Assembly (NCBI GenBank): GCA_038534295.1
Contig: JBCAXA010000002.1
Coordinates: 62,001-126,000 of the forward strand
Source: JBCAXA01 sp038534295
Lineage (GTDB): Bacteria > Pseudomonadota > Gammaproteobacteria > Steroidobacterales > Woeseiaceae
Length of the DNA: 64,000 nucleotides
Reading direction: 5' to 3'
The position numbers and the translations under genes are program-made. Position 1 is the first letter of the stretch. Each line of letters opens with the position of its first letter. Below are positions 7,142 to 15,167 of this stretch, piece after piece. The notes under the pieces were generated by a model. It was given only the letters and a program-made list of their open reading frames with translations. It searched no databases and was not told the DNA's origin.

Positions 7142-7531
7142 CTAGCGCTTCTTCTTGGTTGCGCGCCTGCGCGTCGCGGAAGTTTTGCGAGCGGTACGCT
7201 TCTTAGCGACCTTTTTCTTCGCTTTCTTCTTAGTAGCTTTCTTTTTGGTCTTCTTCTTGGCTACTTTTTTCTTAGCCTTCTTCTTAGTGACCTTTTTCTT
7301 TTTCTTCGCTACCCGTTTCTTGGCAACTTTTTTCTTGGCCTTCTTCTTGGTGGCCTTTTTCTTGGTCTTTCTCTTAGCGGTTTTCTTCTTCGCTACTTTC
7401 TTCCGAGCGGTCGTCTTACGACGCGTTGCCGTTTTCTTCTTGGCAACTTTCTTGCGAGCAGCCGTCTTGCGCGTTGTTTTGCGCTTCGAAGGTGCCTTCT
7501 TTCGAGTGGTCTTCTTTGCTGCGGTAGCCAT
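7142..7531 (-). CDS. Lysine-rich histone H1-like DNA-binding protein
   Basis: A 129-residue protein made almost only of K, R, A, T and V. By my count it has about 60 lysines and 15 arginines, more than half of all residues. The block TKKKAKKKVAKK occurs three times, and shorter KKVAKKKTA units fill the N-terminal half. This is the composition of bacterial H1-like proteins such as chlamydial Hc2, AlgP/AlgR3 of Pseudomonas and Bordetella BpH1, which bind and condense DNA without a folded domain. The ATG at 7531 has a GGAG site nine bases upstream; an in-frame TTG lies just before it. Repeat number in such genes often varies between strains. Confidence 0.85.
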   Translation of the reverse strand: MATAAKKTTRKKAPSKRKTTRKTAARKKVAKKKTATRRKTTARKKVAKKKTAKRKTKKKATKKKAKKKVAKKRVAKKKKKVTKKKAKKKVAKKKTKKKATKKKAKKKVAKKRTARKTSATRRRATKKKR

Positions 7532-7566
7532 CAAACATATCTCCGTGTCGGGTACCCGACGCCGAG

Positions 7567-7596
7567 TATATACATAACCACTACAAAATCCAGCAA
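7567..7596 (-). promoter_or_regulatory. Predicted promoter of the histone-like gene
   Basis: On the minus strand TTGCTG and TATATA are separated by 18 bases, about 35 bases upstream of the ATG. The area is AT-rich compared with its surroundings. A small palindrome, GTCGGGTACCCGAC, lies in the predicted leader around 7547-7560. Confidence 0.5.
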
Positions 7597-7722
7597 GTTA
7601 AGTGATCTGGTTAACACTATCGACGCTACGAAAACGCTGCTATTCAAGCGCCATTTGCGGTCGTGTTTTGCGTCGTCGTCGTTGCGATACGTCATCGTCG
7701 CGCAACGAACGTAGTAGACGCA

Positions 7723-8331
7723 TCACGTTGTGCGACGCTTCGCCGCGTCGCTGTTGTAAACAACGCGCTGTTCGGTGATGACAGCGTCGAGTTGCACGTC
7801 CCAACTCTGTGGGCGAACAACTGCCGTGCATTGAGATGCGTACGCAACACCAATCAGCATTGGGAAATGCTGCGGATTGACAGTGACTTCGGCGAGCGCT
7901 CGGTCGTAAAACCCTTTACCCATGCCTATTCGGTGGCAATTCCGGTCGAACACGACGAGCGGCACGATGAACAAGTCAATGTCTCGCGTAGCGACCACGG
8001 TTGACTCGTCCACGTTGGGTTCCAGTATTCCAAAAGGTCCGCGTCGCATGTTCGACATTGTCTTAACCGAGCGAAACTCGAGCATATGGTCAGCGCAGAT
8101 TCGGGGGTAGCAGTACTCTCGGTCAGCGTGCCGACGCATGATCGCCGTTGCATCCACTTCGTTATTGATGGGTGCGTAAAGAGCGATACGACGGTAGTGC
8201 GGCTTGGCGATGTACGGTTCGAGGCGCGCGACGATTTTGGCCGAGTCGTCCCGACAGCGTGCCGGATCGCGCGCGCGACGCGCGGCGAGGTGCTGCTTGC
8301 GGAGCTGTGAGGCGTCGTATTTGTCGTTCAA
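7723..8331 (-). CDS. fau: 5-formyltetrahydrofolate cyclo-ligase
   Basis: Converts 5-formyl-THF to 5,10-methenyl-THF with ATP, returning stored folate to one-carbon metabolism. The 202-residue protein starts with the usual R-K...R helix (SQLRKQHLAARRARDP), has the IALYAPINNEVD strand and carries the diagnostic RIGMGKGFYDRAL loop that binds ATP and folate. It lies directly downstream of the 6S RNA gene, as in E. coli, where ssrS and fau (ygfA) are co-transcribed. Close links to gcv, folA, thyA, metF and metH in this window fit the folate theme. Confidence 0.93.
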   Translation of the reverse strand: MNDKYDASQLRKQHLAARRARDPARCRDDSAKIVARLEPYIAKPHYRRIALYAPINNEVDATAIMRRHADREYCYPRICADHMLEFRSVKTMSNMRRGPFGILEPNVDESTVVATRDIDLFIVPLVVFDRNCHRIGMGKGFYDRALAEVTVNPQHFPMLIGVAYASQCTAVVRPQSWDVQLDAVITEQRVVYNSDAAKRRTT

Positions 8332-8359
8332 CGCAAGGCGCGGTGAGGGATTTTAAAGA

Positions 8360-8546
8360 GTGTCTCCCGCCTGTGCCGTATCAGACCGTCGCTCTCGAAC
8401 CGGAGAGACAGGTGGGGTCAGACGTAGCGACCCAGGCTCACCGTCTAGCGGCACAGCACACTAGTCGCAGAACAGTACGCGACCCCAAGGTTGAGTAATT
8501 AGGGTCGAGAGGTATCCAGGGCATCCTCGAACACCGCAGGAGACAC
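8360..8546 (-). ncRNA. ssrS: 6S RNA
   Basis: 6S RNA mimics an open promoter and sequesters sigma-70 RNA polymerase in stationary phase. The 187-base region lies between zapA and fau, its conserved place in gammaproteobacteria. The ends pair: GTGTCTCC at the RNA 5' end (8546 downward) with GGGAGACAC at the 3' end. Next to the 5' arm is TGCGGTGTTCG, like the GATGTTCG conserved in E. coli, followed by GCCCTGG; the 3' arm contains the matching CGGCACAGGCG. A -10 hexamer sits exactly six bases before the predicted 5' end. Ends are approximate to a few bases. Confidence 0.85.
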
Positions 8547-8552
8547 GCGTTA

Positions 8553-8558
8553 ATAATA
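8553..8558 (-). promoter_or_regulatory. -10 element of the 6S RNA promoter
   Basis: The minus strand reads TATTAT, then six bases, then the predicted 5' end of 6S RNA at 8546. The -35 region is weak. This position independently supports the RNA end inferred from the terminal stem. Confidence 0.5.
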
Positions 8559-8626
8559 GGCTATCGCCGGGTCGAAACGCTATCGCTGTCTAACTGAGCT
8601 GCGACCCAGTTCGCGCTTCGGAAACG

Positions 8627-8941
8627 CTACAGCTCCAGTTGGCCGCTGCCGCCAATCGCGCTGTCGAGTCGCTCGGCCATGGATTTGATGCGAGTACCCA
8701 GCGTCGCTTCGAGGTCTTCGCCGCGTACTCTGGTCTTCAAAAGTTCGTTGGCCATGTTGAGTGCAGCCATGACCGCGATACGGTCGAGACCGACAACCTT
8801 GCCGCTATCGCGAATCTCGCGCATCTGTCGGTTCAACAGCTCCGCGGATTCCAGCAGGTCGTTGCGTTCATTCGCCGGACACGACACCTGGTACTCTTTT
8901 TCCAGGATCCGGACCGTTACGTGTGCATAGATTTCGCTCAT
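8627..8941 (-). CDS. zapA: Cell division protein ZapA
   Basis: A small FtsZ-ring stabiliser that bundles FtsZ protofilaments. The 104-residue protein has the N-terminal beta unit VTVRILEKEYQVSCPANERNDLLESA and the long C-terminal helix beginning near DRIAVMAALNMANELL, which forms the antiparallel coiled-coil tetramer. Length and layout match gammaproteobacterial ZapA. It is followed by 6S RNA and fau and preceded by a small coiled-coil gene, the usual neighbourhood. Confidence 0.92.
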   Translation of the reverse strand: MSEIYAHVTVRILEKEYQVSCPANERNDLLESAELLNRQMREIRDSGKVVGLDRIAVMAALNMANELLKTRVRGEDLEATLGTRIKSMAERLDSAIGGSGQLEL

Positions 8942-8960
8942 GAGCGCATGCCGTGCGGGC

Positions 8961-9191
8961 TCAGGTGCCCGTCTCCATTGCTTTTAATCGGCCAATCATT
9001 GCTTCGACACGGGCCCGGACTTGCTCGTTCTTTTGTAGCAGCGTCGCGCGCTCACCGATCAAGGTGTCCTGGCGTTGCTTCAAGGAACGATTCTCTTCCT
9101 TGAGCTGCGCGCAGATATCGACGAGTTCATCCAGCCGCCGTTCTAGGCGCTTGAGATCGTGCTCGAAATCAGCCTGCGTTTGGTCCCCCAT
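8961..9191 (-). CDS. Small coiled-coil protein (TIGR02449/ZapB-like)
   Basis: A 76-residue protein predicted to be one continuous coiled coil: heptads run from DLKRLERRLDELVDICAQL through RLKAMETGT with no proline or glycine breaks until the end. Proteins of this type (TIGR02449) sit just upstream of zapA in many gammaproteobacteria and resemble ZapB, which links ZapA to the division site and nucleoid. A GTG at 9194 is in frame one codon before the ATG used here. The gap to zapA is 19 bases, so they form one operon. The division role is inferred from position. Confidence 0.8.
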   Translation of the reverse strand: MGDQTQADFEHDLKRLERRLDELVDICAQLKEENRSLKQRQDTLIGERATLLQKNEQVRARVEAMIGRLKAMETGT

Positions 9192-9273
9192 CACTCAAAT
9201 ATAGAGCCGGCCCGTTAGCGGGTCAATTACTCGCTCAAGTGCTACGATTTCGGTTTTTCCCAAAGGGGTCACG

Positions 9274-9864
9274 GTGCAAGCAGTAAGCAGCGAACAGCGC
9301 TTTGCCGATCTTGAGGTCGCATTGGCCGATGCCGATGCTTCGATCGGCCCCGCCGAGGTTCACGGATTGGTTTGTGCCTTGCTTGCGATTGCCGGGACCG
9401 ATGCCGACGCGCAAGTCGTCCGTGAGGTGTTGCCGAACGCCGACAGTGCATCGCAAATCGCAGCACGAGCACTGTCCGAATTGACGGCAGCGACCAACAA
9501 CGAGCTCAGTGACGATGCATTTTCGTTTGCGCCGCTGCTCCTATCCGACGACGCGCCCGCGGTAGACCGATTGCAGACCATCGTGGATTGGGCAAGCGGT
9601 TTTTTGCACGGCCTCGGTCACGCGGCAGGCCAGCCGACTATGCGGCAACGGCTCGGTCAGGAGCCCTTGAGCGAGATGATGCAGGATCTGGTCGAAATCA
9701 CCCGCGCCGACGTCGCAGACGCTGCAGAATCCGCCGATGCCGACGAGTCGCTGATGCACCTAACCGAGTATCTACGCGTCGTCGCACAGATGTTCTTCGA
9801 TGAGTTTTTGCCGCTGCGTAGCAGCGGCCCCGTCGGCGCAGCGCCCGTTCCCGATGACGCCTGA
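9274..9864 (+). CDS. ygfB: UPF0149 (YgfB/YecA) family protein
   Basis: A 196-residue helical protein of the YgfB family. The start FADLEVALADADASIGPAEVHGLVCALLA matches the family signature, as do WASGFLHGLG in the middle and YLRVVAQMFFDEF near the end. It begins with GTG, with AAGGGG seven bases upstream. In Pseudomonas aeruginosa YgfB dampens an anti-terminator-controlled amidase; whether that applies here is unknown. It is divergent from the zapA operon and overlaps pepP by 11 bases, the conserved ygfB-pepP-ubiH order. Confidence 0.9.
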   Translation: MQAVSSEQRFADLEVALADADASIGPAEVHGLVCALLAIAGTDADAQVVREVLPNADSASQIAARALSELTAATNNELSDDAFSFAPLLLSDDAPAVDRLQTIVDWASGFLHGLGHAAGQPTMRQRLGQEPLSEMMQDLVEITRADVADAAESADADESLMHLTEYLRVVAQMFFDEFLPLRSSGPVGAAPVPDDA

Positions 9865-11158
9865 GGAGTTCGCTGCGCGCCGACGGCAGCTAATGCGGAT
9901 GATTGGCGAGGACGGAATCGCGATTTTTCCGGCCGCACCGCGCCGCAAACGCAACCGTGATATCGACTACCCGTTCCGCCAAGACAGCGATTTCTTTTAT
10001 TTGACCGGCTTCGCCGAGCCGGATGCGGTCGGGGTATTAATGCCGGGCCGCGAGCAAGGCGAGTTTTTGTTGTTTTGTCGCGAGCGCGATCCCGCTCATG
10101 AGGCGTGGCACGGCGCAGTCACCGGTCCAGATGCGGCGCCGTCGAGTCTCATGGCCGACGATGCATTTCCGATCGACGATATCGACGACATTCTGCCAGG
10201 CTTGCTCGAAGCGCGACCGCGGGTGTACGTAACCATGGGTCAGTACGCCGAGTTCGATGGCCGGCTTACCGAGTGGCTCAACATGCTGCGTCGTATGGCG
10301 CGAAGTGGCAGTGCACATACACCGCAGGAGTTCGTCGCGCTCGATCATCTGTTGCACGATATGCGTCTTTACAAGAGCCGCCGCGAGCTGTCCGCCCTGC
10401 GTCGGTCGGCGCGCGTGACTGTAGCTGCGCATGAACGAGCAATGCAGAACGTACGACCCGGATGGTTTGAGTTTCAGCTCGAGGCTGAATTCGACCACGA
10501 GTTTCGTGGCGCCAACGCGCGGCATGCATATCCGCCGATCGTCGGCGGCGGTACGAACGCGTGCATTTTGCACTACACGGCCAATGACTCGGAGCTCGCA
10601 GCTGGCGATCTCGTACTCGTCGATGCCGGCTGCGAACTCGACTACTACGCCGCTGACGTCACGCGAACGTACCCCGTCAGCGGTCGTTATTCGTCCGAGC
10701 AGGCAGCGATTTACGAGGTTGTGCTCGCCGCTCAGCTCGCGGCAATAGAGATGCTGCGCGCTGGCAATCATTGGAACGATCCACACGATGCGGCGCGCAA
10801 GGCCATCGCAGAAGGACTCATCGATTTGGGATTGCTGCACGGTTCGACCGATGCTGCGCTGGAAACCGACGCGGTCGACGAGTTTTTTATGCATCGCACC
10901 GGACACTGGCTGGGAATCGACGTGCACGATGTCGGTGACTATCGCGTTGGCGATCAATGGCGCGTGCTCGAGCCTGGGATGGTGTCGACTGTAGAACCGG
11001 GTGTTTACGTGTCGCACCAAGCTGATGTCGACGAGCGTTGGCACGGCATCGCAGTCCGAATCGAGGATGTCGTCGCGGTTACGCGCGACGCGCCGGACGT
11101 ACTCACTGGAACGCTAGTGAAGCGTGTCGATGACATTGAGGCAGTCATGAATGGTTGA
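9854..11158 (+). CDS. pepP: Xaa-Pro aminopeptidase (PepP)
   Basis: A manganese metallopeptidase removing an N-terminal residue that precedes proline. The 434-residue protein starts with the PepP N-domain (YPFRQDSDFFYLTGFAEPDA) and continues with a pita-bread catalytic domain. The five metal ligands are visible: Asp in LVLVDAGCELD, Asp in YAADVTRTYP, His in FMHRTGHWLGIDVHD, Glu in MVSTVEPGVY and Glu in VRIEDVV. The open frame starts at 9800, but the ATG at 9854 gives the expected N-terminus. It overlaps ygfB by 11 bases and ubiH by 8, so the three are translationally coupled. Confidence 0.94.
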   Translation: MTPEEFAARRRQLMRMIGEDGIAIFPAAPRRKRNRDIDYPFRQDSDFFYLTGFAEPDAVGVLMPGREQGEFLLFCRERDPAHEAWHGAVTGPDAAPSSLMADDAFPIDDIDDILPGLLEARPRVYVTMGQYAEFDGRLTEWLNMLRRMARSGSAHTPQEFVALDHLLHDMRLYKSRRELSALRRSARVTVAAHERAMQNVRPGWFEFQLEAEFDHEFRGANARHAYPPIVGGGTNACILHYTANDSELAAGDLVLVDAGCELDYYAADVTRTYPVSGRYSSEQAAIYEVVLAAQLAAIEMLRAGNHWNDPHDAARKAIAEGLIDLGLLHGSTDAALETDAVDEFFMHRTGHWLGIDVHDVGDYRVGDQWRVLEPGMVSTVEPGVYVSHQADVDERWHGIAVRIEDVVAVTRDAPDVLTGTLVKRVDDIEAVMNG

Positions 11159-12344
11159 CGATATCGACATTATCGTCGTCGGCAGCGGTGTCGTTGGCCT
11201 TGCAGCCGCGGCTGCCCTGAACGTTTCGCCCGGCGCCCAGTGGCGCATCGTCGTGATCGATTCGGGCGAAGCGCCTGCGGAGTCAGCAGCAAGCATCTCG
11301 AGTTTGCGCGTCTCCGCGCTGTCGCCGACGAGTATCGATGTGCTCGACAAGGCGGGCGCCTGGGCAGGCATCGCGGCGCTGGCGCAACCGTTCACCGACA
11401 TGCGCGTGTGGGATGCCGAAACCAGTCCGTTTGCCGGTGCAGCGGTGCACTTCGATGCGACCGATATCGGCGTAGCCGCGCTCGGGTCAATCGTCGAAAA
11501 CGACCGCGTTCGCGCCGCGCTAATCGGCGCGCTGACGTCCGCCGGCGTAGCGATTCGGTTCGGCCAACGGCTGGTTGGCCTACGGCGTAATCGCAGCAGC
11601 GTCTCGGTGGAGCTTGCCGACGGACAGGCGCTTACCGCGCGGCTCGTGATCGCTGCCGACGGTGCCAATTCGCAGGTTCGTCGTTGGCTACGAATACCAA
11701 GCGCGACCAAGCACTACGAACAGCACGCCCTTGTTTGTCACGTCGAGTCTCAGCACCCGCACGAGCAGACCGCCTGGCAGCAGTTTAATACGGACGGTCC
11801 GCTGGCTTTGCTGCCGCTCGCTGACGGGCGCAGTTCGGTGGTGTATTCGACTACGCAGCAACGTGCCGCTGAGCTTGCCGGTGCAGCCGATGACGAATTG
11901 GGCGCTGCGTTAACTGCTGCCAGCAATGCGGCCTTAGGCACGCTTACCGTCGCGAGTCGTCGCGCTAGTTTTCCGTTGGCCGCAGCGCAAGCCGACCGCT
12001 ACGTGGCTGATCGTGTGGCGTTGATTGGCGATGCTGCGCACCGCGTGCACCCGCTCGCCGGACAAGGCGCTAACCTCGGCGTTGCTGACGCCGAACTGCT
12101 CGCCGCGTCGCTCGCCGCGGCTGGGCGGAACGCCGATCCTGGCGATGCTGCGCTGTTGGCCGGGTTTGCGCGTGCGCGCCGTCGCGAGGCGAAGCAGATG
12201 ATCATAGCGCTCGATGTGTTGCAACGTTTATTCACCAATGAGTCGACAACGCTGCAGCGCTTGCGCACGACCGGCATGCGCTGGTTCAACGCAAACTCGA
12301 CCATGAAGCGGCTGGTGGCACGCTCGGCAATGGGGCTCGGTTGA
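11151..12344 (+). CDS. ubiH: UbiH/VisC-family FAD monooxygenase (ubiquinone synthesis)
   Basis: A flavin hydroxylase of the UbiH/UbiI/UbiF/COQ6 family that adds hydroxyl groups to the ubiquinone ring. The 397-residue protein has the FAD Rossmann motif VVGSGVVGLAAAAALN, the central RLVIAADGANSQVRRWL (DG motif) and the C-terminal GDAAHRVHPLAGQGANLG, specific to this family. E. coli has two such genes after pepP; only one is here. With Coq7 in the window doing C6 hydroxylation, this enzyme would handle C1 and/or C5. The exact regiospecificity cannot be read, so the symbol rests on gene order. Confidence 0.85.
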   Translation: MVDDIDIIVVGSGVVGLAAAAALNVSPGAQWRIVVIDSGEAPAESAASISSLRVSALSPTSIDVLDKAGAWAGIAALAQPFTDMRVWDAETSPFAGAAVHFDATDIGVAALGSIVENDRVRAALIGALTSAGVAIRFGQRLVGLRRNRSSVSVELADGQALTARLVIAADGANSQVRRWLRIPSATKHYEQHALVCHVESQHPHEQTAWQQFNTDGPLALLPLADGRSSVVYSTTQQRAAELAGAADDELGAALTAASNAALGTLTVASRRASFPLAAAQADRYVADRVALIGDAAHRVHPLAGQGANLGVADAELLAASLAAAGRNADPGDAALLAGFARARRREAKQMIIALDVLQRLFTNESTTLQRLRTTGMRWFNANSTMKRLVARSAMGLG

Positions 12345-12432
12345 GCATTTCGATGCCGCTGGCCATTTCACGGTATGCTCTCGGCCGGGGAGACGCTGAC
12401 CAGGCAGGGTTTGCGCTGATTTCGGAGCGCGC

Positions 12433-13962
12433 GTGAAACGACATTTCGTCTATTTGCTCGCGGCCGTATTTGCACTGGCCGGGTTGAGCTTGTTTGCGTT
12501 CAAGGCCTATTCATTGGGCCTGCCGCTGTTGCCTGGGCAAACCGCAGGCGCGTGGCGGGTCGAGGCGACGGTGCGTTTTCAAAGCGGTCCCGGCTCGATT
12601 CGTGCCACGCTGCGCGTGCCGACTTTGACACCGGGTTATCTGTTGGCCGACGAGATTTCCGTCGCGCCCGGCTATGGATTCTCGATCGACTACACCACTG
12701 GCGGTCGCGAGGCGCAGTGGGCGATTCGTCGCGCCGACGGTCCGCAAGCACTTTACTATCGGGCGTTGTTGTACGAGGACCGCAGCCGCGATCGTGGCGA
12801 TACGACACCGCCGTTTCCGCCGCCGCCACAGCTCGAAGAGCCCTATAAGACTGCCACCGAAACGCTTATTCGTGACGTCCATGCGCGCTCGGCAGAGCCG
12901 GTGTCATTTACCACCGAGCTGCTGCGGCAGCTAAACGATTCAGCGCCTGAGCCGCACGTATCTTTGCTGCTCAGCCGCGCCAATAATCGTACCGATTTCG
13001 TCAACGTCGCCGTGCAGGTACTGGCGGCCGCGCGCTACCCGGCGCGTCTAGTGCGCGGTATCGAATTGAGCGATCGGCAGCGCAACGCCGACGTGTTGCC
13101 ATTTCTCGAAATGCACGACAGCGAACGTTGGATTTATTTCGATCCGATATCGGGCGAGCCCAGCTTACCGGACGATTTTTTGGTGTGGTGGCGCGGCCAA
13201 GACCCGCTCGTGCAGGTCGACGGTGGCAGCAACGTCGAAGTAAACCTGGCGGTGCAGCGTGATCAATTGGGAGCCGAAGCCGTTGCCGAGGAACGCGCGC
13301 GCCTAACACGCTCGCGTGCGCTCGAGTTCTCCGTGTTTGGGTTGCCGATCAAGACACAGGCGGTCTATGCCGTGTTGCTGACGATTCCGATCGGCGCGCT
13401 GGTCATGGTTTTTTTGCGTAACATCGTCGGGCTCGAGAGCTTCGGAACATTTCTACCGGTGCTCGTCGCGTTGGCGTTTCGAGAAACCCAGCTGCTGTGG
13501 GGTCTCATACTCTTTACGCTTTTGCTGTCACTCGGATTGACCATCCGGTTCTTGCTCGAACGATTGCGCCTGTTGCTGGTGCCGCGACTAACAGCGGTGC
13601 TGGTTATCGTTGTGCTTCTGATGCTTGCTATCAGCGTGTTGTCGCATCGGCTCGGCATCGAGTCGGGGCTGTCCGTCGCACTTTTTCCAATGGTCATCAT
13701 CGCCATGGCGATCGAGCGAATGTCGGTGCTCTGGGAAGAACGCGGCGCGGGCGACGCGATAAAAGCGGCGATCGGAACGTTGATCGTTGCCGCGCTTGCG
13801 TATCTCGTAATGGGTCTCGATGTCGTCGAACACCTCGTCGTCACCTTCCCGGAATTGTTGCTTGTGGTGCTGGCAATCGTGCTGGTGATCGGTCGCTACA
13901 CCGGCTTTCGCCTGACCGAATTGACGCGTTTCAAGGCCCTGGCCAAAGACAATGCTGGCTAG
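12433..13962 (+). CDS. Inactive transglutaminase fused to seven membrane helices
   Basis: A 509-residue membrane protein starting at GTG. Residues 1-25 form a signal-anchor helix. A periplasmic part (about 30-290) includes a transglutaminase-like fold: VNVAVQVLAAARYPARLVRGIEL and SERWIYFDPISGEP align with the core, but the catalytic Cys position is Val/Ala, so peptidase activity is unlikely. From about 315 seven hydrophobic helices follow. NCBI calls this family inactive transglutaminase fused to 7 transmembrane helices. It overlaps the next gene, an ATP-grasp ligase, by 11 bases. The pair often travels with a pepsin-like RimK-associated zinc protease, which is absent here. Function is not established. 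Confidence 0.85.
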   Translation: MKRHFVYLLAAVFALAGLSLFAFKAYSLGLPLLPGQTAGAWRVEATVRFQSGPGSIRATLRVPTLTPGYLLADEISVAPGYGFSIDYTTGGREAQWAIRRADGPQALYYRALLYEDRSRDRGDTTPPFPPPPQLEEPYKTATETLIRDVHARSAEPVSFTTELLRQLNDSAPEPHVSLLLSRANNRTDFVNVAVQVLAAARYPARLVRGIELSDRQRNADVLPFLEMHDSERWIYFDPISGEPSLPDDFLVWWRGQDPLVQVDGGSNVEVNLAVQRDQLGAEAVAEERARLTRSRALEFSVFGLPIKTQAVYAVLLTIPIGALVMVFLRNIVGLESFGTFLPVLVALAFRETQLLWGLILFTLLLSLGLTIRFLLERLRLLLVPRLTAVLVIVVLLMLAISVLSHRLGIESGLSVALFPMVIIAMAIERMSVLWEERGAGDAIKAAIGTLIVAALAYLVMGLDVVEHLVVTFPELLLVVLAIVLVIGRYTGFRLTELTRFKALAKDNAG

Positions 13963-14902
13963 GCTGCGCGATTTACGCCACTCGGGCGTGCTCGGGATCA
14001 ACGAGCGCAACAGCGACTACATCATGCGCTGCAATCCGCGGCGGCTGTTTCCGCTCGTCGACAACAAGGTCAACACCAAGAATCTCGCCATCGGAGCGGA
14101 GATGGCGGTCCCCGAGTTGTACGGGCTCGTGCAGAGTCAGGCCGATGCGCGCCGGCTCGGCGAGATCATCAACACCCGCGAATCGTTTGTCATCAAACCG
14201 GCAAGCGGCAGCGGCGGTGACGGCATTGTCGTGATCGACGGCAGGCGCAAAGGGCGATTTCGCACCATAGGTGGCCGGCTGGTAGCGCTCGACGATTTGG
14301 TCCACCACGTCTCAAACATTGTCGGCGGTCAGTACAGCCTGACGGGCGCGCCGGATAGCGCCATTGTCGAGTATTGCGTGCGCTTCGATCCGCTCTTTGA
14401 ACAAGTCAGTTTCCGCGGTGTACCGGACGTTCGAGTCGTCGTGTATCGCGGTTATCCGGTGATGGCAATGGTGCGTATGCCGACTCAGGCGTCAGACGGC
14501 AAGGCGAATCTGCATCAAGGTGCGGTCGGGGCTGGAGTAGATCTTGCGACCGGACTGACCTTGCGAGGCGTGCAGGGCAATTCACCGATCGACGAGCATC
14601 CGGATACCGGTTATCCAATTGCCGGCGTTGCGATACGCCGCTGGCCATTCATCCTCGAGTCGGCCGCCCGTTGTTACGACGTTACCGGGCTTGGCTACCT
14701 TGGCGTCGATATGGTGATCGATCGCGATCTCGGTCCGCTGATTCTGGAGCTCAACGCGCGACCTGGTCTCAATATTCAAATTGCCAATGCCTCCGGTTTA
14801 CGGCCACGCTTGGACATCGTCGACCGCGAGTTCGAGCCCGCGGCCGACGCTTCGGCGCGCGCGGATTATTCCGCCGAACGCTTTGGCGTTGCCAGCTCGT
14901 AG
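13952..14902 (+). CDS. RimK-like ATP-grasp alpha-L-glutamate ligase homologue
   Basis: A 316-residue ATP-grasp enzyme of the TIGR02291 type, related to RimK. The ATP-grasp core is visible: SFVIKPASGSGGDGIVVI (phosphate-binding loop), PDVRVVVYRGYPVMAMVR, the HQGAVGAGVDLATG segment and the metal-binding LGPLILELNARPGLNIQIAN. Such enzymes join an amino acid to a carboxylate through an acyl phosphate. Its partner is the overlapping membrane transglutaminase-like gene, suggesting a cytosolic ligation coupled to an envelope process. The substrate is unknown. The glycine cleavage operon begins just downstream but behind its own promoter and riboswitch. Confidence 0.87.
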   Translation: MLARLRDLRHSGVLGINERNSDYIMRCNPRRLFPLVDNKVNTKNLAIGAEMAVPELYGLVQSQADARRLGEIINTRESFVIKPASGSGGDGIVVIDGRRKGRFRTIGGRLVALDDLVHHVSNIVGGQYSLTGAPDSAIVEYCVRFDPLFEQVSFRGVPDVRVVVYRGYPVMAMVRMPTQASDGKANLHQGAVGAGVDLATGLTLRGVQGNSPIDEHPDTGYPIAGVAIRRWPFILESAARCYDVTGLGYLGVDMVIDRDLGPLILELNARPGLNIQIANASGLRPRLDIVDREFEPAADASARADYSAERFGVASS

Positions 14903-14906
14903 CGGC

Positions 14907-14935
14907 TGGCGACACCGACCGCGCAACGGTATGAT
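14907..14935 (+). promoter_or_regulatory. Predicted promoter of the glycine cleavage operon
   Basis: TGGCGA at 14907-14912 and TATGAT at 14930-14935 are 17 bases apart. The predicted transcription start falls about ten bases before the first base of the glycine aptamer stem, as expected for a riboswitch leader. Predicted by eye. Confidence 0.45.
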
Positions 14936-14951
14936 TCGCGTTCGATCGTAA

Positions 14952-15130
14952 ACGACGCTGGGAGAGAGCCCGCTAGACGGGCCGCCGAAGGCGCAACTCG
15001 CCCGGAAACGCTCAGGCAAAAGGACCCGCGTCGCTGATTGGCTCTGGAGAGCGGTGCCTTACGGCACCCACCGAAGGTGAGCGACGTCTCGTCGCCTCTA
15101 TCTCTCAGGTACCCGGACAGAGGGGCGACG
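14952..15130 (+). promoter_or_regulatory. Tandem glycine riboswitch
   Basis: Two aptamers lie back to back upstream of gcvT. Aptamer 1 (about 14952-15034) has closing stem ACGACGC/GCGTCG-type pairs and the conserved GGGAGAG, GCCGCCGAAGG, GCAA and CTCAGGCAAAAGGAC segments. Aptamer 2 (about 15041-15130) has CTCTGGAGAG, GGTGCC...GGCACC, CACCGAAGGTG and CTCTCAGGTACCCGGACAGAGG. A short linker joins them. Glycine binding normally turns this operon on, letting cells use excess glycine for one-carbon units. The expression platform to gcvT (15131-15167) has no obvious T-run, so translational control is more likely. Confidence 0.93.
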
Positions 15131-15167
15131 GAACGATGTGTTTTCTGTCGCCTCGGGAAAGAGAGAC

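Noticed and set aside
7142..7531. Tandem repeat DNA or CRISPR-like array
   Set aside because: Repeats are codon-level, irregular in spacing and explained by the lysine-rich protein. No CRISPR array is seen anywhere in the window.
10037..11044. 335-codon minus-strand frame opposite pepP
   Set aside because: It has no recognisable domain and mirrors the codon bias of pepP, whose motifs are complete.
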